Source: JALONO01 sp038209965 (lineage in GTDB: Bacteria > Bacteroidota > Bacteroidia > Cytophagales > Thermoflexibacteraceae). From it: 64,000 bases of DNA. Below are positions 58,783 through 64,000 of this stretch, piece after piece (within the stretch, counting starts at the first letter, position 1; each line of letters opens with the position of its first letter). Under the pieces are notes generated by a model, which was not told where the DNA came from, made no database searches, and was given only the letters and a program-made list of their open reading frames with translations. The stretch spans positions 8,317-72,316 of the forward strand of contig JBBQXF010000009.1 of NCBI GenBank assembly GCA_038209965.1, given 5' to 3'. Made by a program: the position numbers and the translations under genes.

Positions 58783-59919
58783 TTACTGCTTGTTGCTTGC
58801 TGATTTGCCTTCTTCCTCGATCTCCAAACCGATTGGGGGCAAATATTCAAAAGGCAACATATCGGCAATGCCCGGCTTGCTCCATTCGCCCGAACTGACA
58901 AAAGCATAGGGGTTTTGCAAATTGCCGTTGCTGTAAAATACCGCCAAGGGAACCGTCATCTGGAGCCAAGAGGATGGGGCCATCCTGAGCCCGTCTTGGA
59001 ACACCGCCCTGGGGAGATACTCCACCCGGATCGGTTTCTCAAAATGGATGTAATTTTCACCGGGGAGGCCATTGCGCCAGATTTTTTTCAGATCGTAGGC
59101 AGGGGCCTCCACTTCGCCCTGCGAACTTTGCACCATCTCATACACCCGAAAACCATTTCGCCCCAATTTGTTCTGGGCCAGCGCAAAGAGAAAATGCCGC
59201 AATGAGCCCTTGAAAGTTTCCAGCCGCTGTTTTTCCCAATTTTTTTTCTCGCGCTCATTTTTTGGGGTCAGGGCCTCAAAGAAGGTCCGGCCGGCATACC
59301 GGAAACCCAACTGCTGCACCAAAAAACCCTCGAGCAGGAAATATACTTTATAGCCCAACGCTCGGTTTTCAATCTCGACCATCTCAGTGGCGGTGACCGA
59401 AAAAGTCTTTTTCACTTTATCTTCCTCAAATTGCAAAACCTCGGGATTGATGACCTCACATTTGAAGGCATTGAGCGTGCTCCCGAAGAACACATCGCGG
59501 AACGAGCCCAAATGCCGATCGTATTCCTTGGCCTTGAGCCGGACTTCCCGGCGGATCTCGGTGTTGGTCTTGGGCCGCACGGCCACTTCATCCAGTTCGG
59601 TCACATTGGGTTTTAGCAATACGCTCAGCGGTTCATTTTCCCCGGCCTTGACCCGGATACCGGCTTTCACGATGGCGAAGCCAACAAAAGAAACAACCAG
59701 TTCTTGGTTTCCCGGGGACACGTTTTTCATCACGAAATAACCTTCTTCATCAGTAGAAGTCCCCGATAAACTGTTGCTGATGAATACATTGGCGAATGGA
59801 AGCGGCTTTTGGTCGTCGGCACTGTACACGTAGCCGCGCAGGATCCCTTTCACTTCGGTCTGGGCCATGGCCCCATTCAGGCCGAAGAAAAACAAGCTGA
59901 TAACCCATATATTTTTCAT
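58783..59919 (-). CDS. Secreted CarboxypepD_reg-like domain protein (paralogue of 10540-11679)
   Basis: A 378-residue protein with a signal peptide (MKNIWVISLFFFGLNGAMAQ) and an N-terminal carboxypeptidase-regulatory-like domain (LRGYVYSADDQKPLPFANVF, then GTSTDEEGYFVMKNVSPGNQ). The C-terminal part corresponds block for block to the protein at 10540-11679. No TonB receptor or adhesion domain follows. Function unknown. It is convergent with rpoD, with 33 bases between the stops. Confidence 0.75.
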   Translation of the reverse strand: MKNIWVISLFFFGLNGAMAQTEVKGILRGYVYSADDQKPLPFANVFISNSLSGTSTDEEGYFVMKNVSPGNQELVVSFVGFAIVKAGIRVKAGENEPLSVLLKPNVTELDEVAVRPKTNTEIRREVRLKAKEYDRHLGSFRDVFFGSTLNAFKCEVINPEVLQFEEDKVKKTFSVTATEMVEIENRALGYKVYFLLEGFLVQQLGFRYAGRTFFEALTPKNEREKKNWEKQRLETFKGSLRHFLFALAQNKLGRNGFRVYEMVQSSQGEVEAPAYDLKKIWRNGLPGENYIHFEKPIRVEYLPRAVFQDGLRMAPSSWLQMTVPLAVFYSNGNLQNPYAFVSSGEWSKPGIADMLPFEYLPPIGLEIEEEGKSASNKQ

Positions 59920-60080
59920 AGCGGTGGGCTTTTGTGAAAAACCATGTTAGTCTGTCTGATAATTAACGCGTTGAGCGTGTTTAGGTTTGTATCCAACCCC
60001 CAACTTGCCTTCAATTTACCAATTGTTGGCTAAATTGGTTGCGTAAGGCCCTGGAAATAAGTTAATTTTTTTTGGACTCT

Positions 60081-60720
60081 ATGCAACCTTTGCCCATTGC
60101 CCAAGTTCTCCTTTCCGAAAACGGCCTCGATCTGGTGATCAAGGTGCCCAAAAATTTTTCAGTCAAATTGGGCAGCACCAATACCAACAACGCCCTCTGG
60201 GTTATGGCCGCCAGCCCCAAATTGGCGCAGTAGCTCACCTATTCGGTGACTGGTCTAAATGGTGTTGCGCTTTCACCAGGGCAGAAGACCGACTGGGGCC
60301 TCCGCACGGGCATTATAGTGGCGAACGTGAACGGCGAAGTAGAAATTGGCTGTACTAACTGCACGGTCATTTTGTCGGAAATCACGGGTTCGGCGGCGGC
60401 CAGTACAGTGAACGGAGAGATCAAGGCCATTTTCAAGCACGTAACGGCCAGCAACGTGTCCTTCACCACCCTCAACGGCAGTATCGATGTCACCTTGCCC
60501 GCTAATGTGAAGGCCACGGCGATGGTCAAATCGGATCGGGGCGAAATCTTCACTGATCATGACCTGGAAATGGTGCGCGAACAGCCATAGGTGGGAAAGG
60601 AAGAGCTTGGGCAAAGTTTATCGGGTCGGCTTGGGCAACTCCATGATGGGCAAGATCGATGGCGGTGGCCCCGAGCTGGTGTTCAAAAACATGAACAAGA
60701 ATATTTACACCCAAAAATAG
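60081..60720 (+). pseudogene. Decayed DUF4097-type beta-helix protein gene
   Basis: One frame from the ATG at 60081 reads LLSENGLDLVIKVPKNFSVK LGSTNT, meets an in-frame TAG at 60231-60233 and continues as VNGEVEIGCTNCTVILSEIT GSAAASTVNGEIKAIF to a TAG at 60588-60590. The remaining part lies in the next frame (from 60592): GLGNSMMGKIDGGGPELVF through NIYTQK and a stop at 60718. This is the repeat pattern and end of DUF4097 proteins. One nonsense and one frameshift change, plus a missing N-terminus, make it a pseudogene. Confidence 0.75.
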
Positions 60721-60774
60721 AAGTGAGGCTGGCGGGCTGGTGGGTCAAACTAGCCAAACCAGTTCTCAATAACG

Positions 60775-60782
60775 TATCTTTG
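60775..60782 (+). promoter_or_regulatory. Putative -7 box upstream of the YpdA gene
   Basis: TATCTTTG is an exact TAnnTTTG match 17 bases before the ATG. No distinct -33 element was seen. Confidence 0.35.
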
Positions 60783-60798
60783 CCAAAAAAGTACCAGC

Positions 60799-61791
60799 AT
60801 GGAGCAATATGACGTGGTTATTATCGGGGCTGGCCCCATTGGCATGGCGTGTGGCATTGCCGCCCAAAAAGCAGGGTTAAGCTATGCGATCATCGAGAAG
60901 GGCTGTTTAGTCAACTCGATTTATCACTACCCAGTCAATATGACCTTTTTCTCCACTTCGGAGCGTTTGGAAATTGGGGGCGTGCCCTTTATTTCGCACG
61001 GTGACAAGCCAACCCGCCGCGAAGCTTTGGACTATTACCGCCGGGTGGCTGCGGTCTGGAAACTCCGCCTGCGCCTGTACGAGCGGGTGGAGGAAATCCG
61101 GCCCGCCGGTCGCAATGCGCCCATCACCATCAAAACGGACAAGTCGGTTTACCAAACCCTGCATTTGATCTTGGCCACCGGGTTCTACGATCTGCCCAAC
61201 TGGCTGAACGTGCCGGGCGAAAAATTGTCCAAAGTGCGGCATTATTTTGACGAAGCCCACCCTTATGCTTTCCAAAAGGTGGCGGTGGTGGGGGCGGCCA
61301 ACTCGGCAGTGGACGTAGCCCTGGAAACCTACCGCAAAGGGGCCGAAGTGACCATGGTGATCCGGGAAGCGAGCATCCAGCCGGGCGTGAAGTACTGGGT
61401 GCGTCCCGATATCGAGAATCGGATCAAGGAAGGCAGTATCCGGGCCTATTTCAATTCCGAAATTACTGACATCCGGGAACGGGAAATTGATCTGGCCACC
61501 CCCGAAGGCCCGCTCACTTTGCCCAATGATTTTGTCTTGGCCATGACCGGCTACCAGCCCGATTTCACCTTGTTCCGCATGGCGGGGATCCACATTGCCG
61601 AAGATGAGCAAATGCGGCCCAACTATGACCCCATCACCCACCAGACCAATCAACCGGGCATCTACTTGGCTGGGGTGGCCTGCGGTGGCCTAGAAACCAA
61701 CAAATGGTTCATTGAAAATTCCCGGGGCCATGCCGATCAGATCGTGGAGCACATCTTGGCCGGTGGCAACGTGCTAGCCCCATCCCATTAG
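60799..61791 (+). CDS. ypdA: YpdA-type FAD-dependent thiol disulfide reductase
   Basis: A 330-residue flavoprotein with an FAD Rossmann motif (YDVVIIGAGPIGMACGIAAQ), the YpdA-specific segment LVNSIYHYPVNMTFFSTSER LEIGG and a second nucleotide-binding motif (KVAVVGAANSAVDVALETY). It has a single conserved YpdA cysteine rather than a CxxC pair. In Bacillus it reduces bacillithiol disulfide; in Bacteroidota it probably serves the thiol pool of the cell. The N-terminal and C-terminal (GIYLAGVACGGLETNKWFIE) blocks match the family. Confidence 0.92.
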   Translation: MEQYDVVIIGAGPIGMACGIAAQKAGLSYAIIEKGCLVNSIYHYPVNMTFFSTSERLEIGGVPFISHGDKPTRREALDYYRRVAAVWKLRLRLYERVEEIRPAGRNAPITIKTDKSVYQTLHLILATGFYDLPNWLNVPGEKLSKVRHYFDEAHPYAFQKVAVVGAANSAVDVALETYRKGAEVTMVIREASIQPGVKYWVRPDIENRIKEGSIRAYFNSEITDIREREIDLATPEGPLTLPNDFVLAMTGYQPDFTLFRMAGIHIAEDEQMRPNYDPITHQTNQPGIYLAGVACGGLETNKWFIENSRGHADQIVEHILAGGNVLAPSH

Positions 61792-62118
61792 CCGGGACTT
61801 TTACCACAAAACTTTATTTGGCGAACTGCATCACCATAATGCGCAAAACCTCATCAAACAGCCAAAAGAGGAAGATGCGGAAATGACAAGTCGACGGATA
61901 GGGGTGGAAAACTCAATTGAAAACCCAATGAAGTAGTTCGTTTTGCGAAACTAAAACAGAGTAAAACACAAGAAAAGGTTTTTATTCAGGTAGAATTAAC
62001 CAGTTTTTAAAGAAAATCAATCATTTGATTCTCAACAAACAAAAATTCTGGCAACGTTCAGGCTTTTTCTCTACTCTACCAACCGGATTGCCAAAATCCA
62101 GCCAATCGTATGAATCCC
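61792..62118. other. Intergenic region of 327 bases
   Basis: AT-rich sequence between convergent genes. No gene or clear hairpin was recognised. Confidence 0.4.
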
Positions 62119-63306
62119 TTACCTGCGCCGTTTGATTTGTACCCGGCGGTTGCGGCGGCGCTGGGCAGGAGTCGTATTGGGCACTAGGGGCTGGGCCGCC
62201 CCCCACCCTCGTGGATGGGTACGCGTCCGGGGAATGCCCACGATGGCCAAGTAGTCGGCCACGGCTTCGGCCCGGCGCCTGGAGAGTTGATGGTTATGGC
62301 TACTACCGCCCGAGCTGTCGGTGTGGCCCTCAATGGTCAGCTCCCAGTCGGGGTGCGGGGCCAGCACCTTGGCCAAGGTATTGAGTGCAGTTTTGGCCCC
62401 GGGCTTTAATTGGGCTTGGTTGTGGTCAAACATCACATCGCCCAGTGTCCAGTCGCCGCCAGTGTCCAGCCGCTGCTCCAGTCCGCTCAAATCCAGCGGG
62501 ACTTCGGGCAGTGGTTGGTTGGCCACGACGGGGCCGACCACCGGGTGCTCGGTGAGCGAAACGTCATCAATGAAATAATAGCAGTCCCACCAGTTGAAAC
62601 TGCGCTTGGGGCGAAGTTGATAATTGACCATGCGAGCTAGGCCAAAAGTGCCGATCACCAACCATTCTTCGCTCCCTTGGGCGATGAAACTGCCCTTCAC
62701 CTCGTGCCATTGACCAGCCGTGGTCACCATGCCATGCTGACTTTCCACACTTTGCAACGTAATGCCCACCAGTTGGTCTAGTGCATTGCCATTGCTGCTC
62801 AATTGTTTGTTGTAAATGCGGTAGTTGGGTAGGTCGGCCGCTTTGCTGATCGGCTCAGCGAGGAGAATGGCCCCGATTTTGTCGGTGGCCACGGTCGAGT
62901 TTTCGGACCAGCTGAACCAAAAGGCAAAGTCATAGCGGCGGCCCTTGACCAAGGGTTTGACGAGGCGGGTTTGGAGGTAATAGCGGTGGTCGTCGCCATA
63001 ATTGCCCCTGGGGGCGCCGAAGCCCTTGAGCACCACCATACCACTGCCAGTCCGGGGGGTTTGCTTGCCATAAGGATTTTGCTGGGGCTTGAGGTAGGCC
63101 AGTTTGGGGTGGAGGTAGGCGATTTCTCCCGCAACTACTTCGGCCCAACTGTCGGCAACTTGGCCCACCCGCAATTGGGTGGGCAGCGCACCTGGCCGCC
63201 AAACCTCAAAACTGGGATTGAGGATCAAGTTTTCGGTTTCTTGGGCTAGGGCATCCCCAATACCGCCCAGCAGTAGGGCAAACAGATATTTGTAGTTGGC
63301 TGACAT
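62119..63306 (-). CDS. OmpA-family cell-envelope protein
   Basis: A 395-residue protein with a signal peptide (MSANYKYLFALLLGGIGDAL, cleavage near AQ). Residues ~20-240 form a carbohydrate-binding-like beta-sandwich (NLILNPSFEVW, a repeated F-W-x-S-W-S-E-N-S element). The C-terminal ~120 residues are an OmpA peptidoglycan-binding domain (VMFDHNQAQLKPGAKTALNT, IEGHTDSSGGSSHNHQLSRR, RAEAVADYLAIVGI). The ATG at 63306 gives a proper signal peptide and is preferred to the upstream codon. The domain probably anchors the protein to the cell wall. Confidence 0.88.
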   Translation of the reverse strand: MSANYKYLFALLLGGIGDALAQETENLILNPSFEVWRPGALPTQLRVGQVADSWAEVVAGEIAYLHPKLAYLKPQQNPYGKQTPRTGSGMVVLKGFGAPRGNYGDDHRYYLQTRLVKPLVKGRRYDFAFWFSWSENSTVATDKIGAILLAEPISKAADLPNYRIYNKQLSSNGNALDQLVGITLQSVESQHGMVTTAGQWHEVKGSFIAQGSEEWLVIGTFGLARMVNYQLRPKRSFNWWDCYYFIDDVSLTEHPVVGPVVANQPLPEVPLDLSGLEQRLDTGGDWTLGDVMFDHNQAQLKPGAKTALNTLAKVLAPHPDWELTIEGHTDSSGGSSHNHQLSRRRAEAVADYLAIVGIPRTRTHPRGWGAAQPLVPNTTPAQRRRNRRVQIKRRR

Positions 63307-63519
63307 GCGTTTCGGCCTTGATTTGAAGGGAAATGTCAAACGGCACCGATTGGTTACAGTTTCTGTCTTTTTATTTTCGGGAAATGTTTATTGTGCGGTT
63401 ACACCTGATATGGTTTGCAAGATTGACTTTTTCAAAAGGAATTAAAACGTAAAACCGTCTTTGGAACAGCAAATCGCGTCTTTGGTGTGGTGCGGTTGTT
63501 TACTCGGCTTTCTTTTCTG

Positions 63520-63846
63520 TTAGGCGAGTTTAACAAAGTTATCCTCAAGTTTTACATTAAAATTTATTTCGGCTTTCAGTGCTTTGAATATTTTCAAAAT
63601 GGTGTCAATTGTTGCGCTATTGGCACTGCTCTCGAGTTTGGAAATTTGTGCTTTTTGCACACCAACCAATTTACCAAGTTCCTCTTGTGTCAGGTGGCGT
63701 TGTTGTCTAGCAGATTTGATCATTTTTCCCAATACGTCCATCCTAAGTTCATATTCGTATTCGTCACGGTCAGTTGTCCCGACCTTGCCGATGTATTTTT
63801 CCTTTATTTCAGCTAGGGTGTAGGTCTTGGTTTTAGCAGTTCTCAT
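63520..63846 (-). CDS. HigA-type XRE antitoxin
   Basis: A 108-residue protein with a helix-turn-helix domain in the middle (MIKSARQQRHLTQEELGKLV, GVQKAQISKLESSANSATID). It is typical of antitoxins placed after a RelE/HigB toxin. The gene starts 11 bases after the remnant toxin frame (stop at 63860-63858), the usual toxin-antitoxin order. It probably represses its own promoter. Confidence 0.82.
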   Translation of the reverse strand: MRTAKTKTYTLAEIKEKYIGKVGTTDRDEYEYELRMDVLGKMIKSARQQRHLTQEELGKLVGVQKAQISKLESSANSATIDTILKIFKALKAEINFNVKLEDNFVKLA

Positions 63847-63857
63847 GTGGTTGTTTT

Positions 63858-64000
63858 TTATTGATTATGAAAGTATTTGTCTTTTAGTCTCACCGCTCGG
63901 TCAATTTTTGTTACAGGGACTTTGTCTCACCTCTTTATAAAGTCGCGGGTAGCAACAACCAACGTTTCTTTGTTGTCGGTCTTGTCCCAAAATGCAAGAA
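63858..64000 (-). pseudogene. RelE/HigB-type toxin, broken by an in-frame stop (partial at window edge)
   Basis: Read on the minus strand from the window edge, the frame gives LAFWDKTDNKETLVVATRDF IKR, a TGA stop at 63929-63927, then DKVPVTKIDRAVRLKDKYFH NQ and TAA at 63860-63858. The parts match the C-terminal end of RelE/HigB-like toxins (FWDK...LVV.T.GF.KK ... KVP..EI..A..L...Y). The nonsense codon splits the toxin, leaving the antitoxin gene intact. The N-terminal half is outside the window. Confidence 0.65.

Overview
The window is chromosomal DNA from a member of the Bacteroidota, probably a Cytophagales-like gliding or marine lineage. Evidence: a short 287-residue primary sigma factor, a DUF4270 lipoprotein beside a one-domain glycogen-synthase homologue, CarboxypepD_reg-like secreted proteins, a 7TMR-DISM/SpoIIE regulator, a GldN-like protein, a RicT/PSP1 protein and TAnnTTTG promoter-like boxes. 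Base composition is GC-rich (clearly above 50% by eye) except for one AT-rich island at about 0.9-4.4 kb. No CRISPR array, rRNA, phage integrase or transposase gene was seen.

Layout. 0-0.8 kb: 3' end of recQ, a strong hairpin, then a decayed DUF5916-type fragment. 0.79-4.4 kb: an AT-rich defence island holding a three-gene ABC-three-component (ABC-3C) operon (SMEK-domain effector, small middle component, DUF2326 ATPase) joined in frame to the 3' scrap of a restriction-modification gene. 4.5-12.5 kb: FAH-family enzyme, large hybrid histidine kinase, lipid-type ABC exporter, and two secreted proteins. 12.5-33.4 kb: one long minus-strand operon of 15 genes encoding an extracellular contractile injection system (eCIS, Afp/PVC/MAC type): terminator, sheath, two tube proteins, LysM hub, VgrG-like spike, gp25, two baseplate-J proteins, a PKD protein, tape measure, a DUF4157 protein and an AAA+ ATPase. 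33.7-45.9 kb: DEAD-box helicase, DUF350 plus membrane spermidine synthase, RicT, DPP4-type peptidase, tRNA-Asn, YtxH protein, QueA, DUF4270 lipoprotein, glycogen-synthase-like protein. 46-64 kb: TPR histidine kinase, DUF3667 protein, TruA, a glycosyltransferase, dihydrofolate reductase, a frameshifted SpoIIE phosphatase gene, GldN-like protein, RNA 2',3'-cyclic phosphodiesterase, RpoD, a CarboxypepD_reg paralogue, a DUF4097 pseudogene, YpdA, an OmpA-domain protein, and a HigA-type antitoxin next to a nonsense-broken toxin.

The most interesting signals are the complete eCIS locus, whose DUF4157 protein carries a second HExxH motif in its C-terminal domain and which has no recognisable PAAR tip gene, and a pair of near-identical 201-bp miniature elements with GTAA ends and perfect 8-bp target duplications (IS66-like). 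Removing the elements in silico restores two damaged genes: one copy removed the C-terminus of the ABC-3C effector and separated it from its operon partners, and the other split the signal peptide of a histidine kinase. Several other genes are visibly decaying (DUF5916 fragment, R-M fragment, DUF4097 gene, SpoIIE gene frameshift, RelE/HigB toxin).
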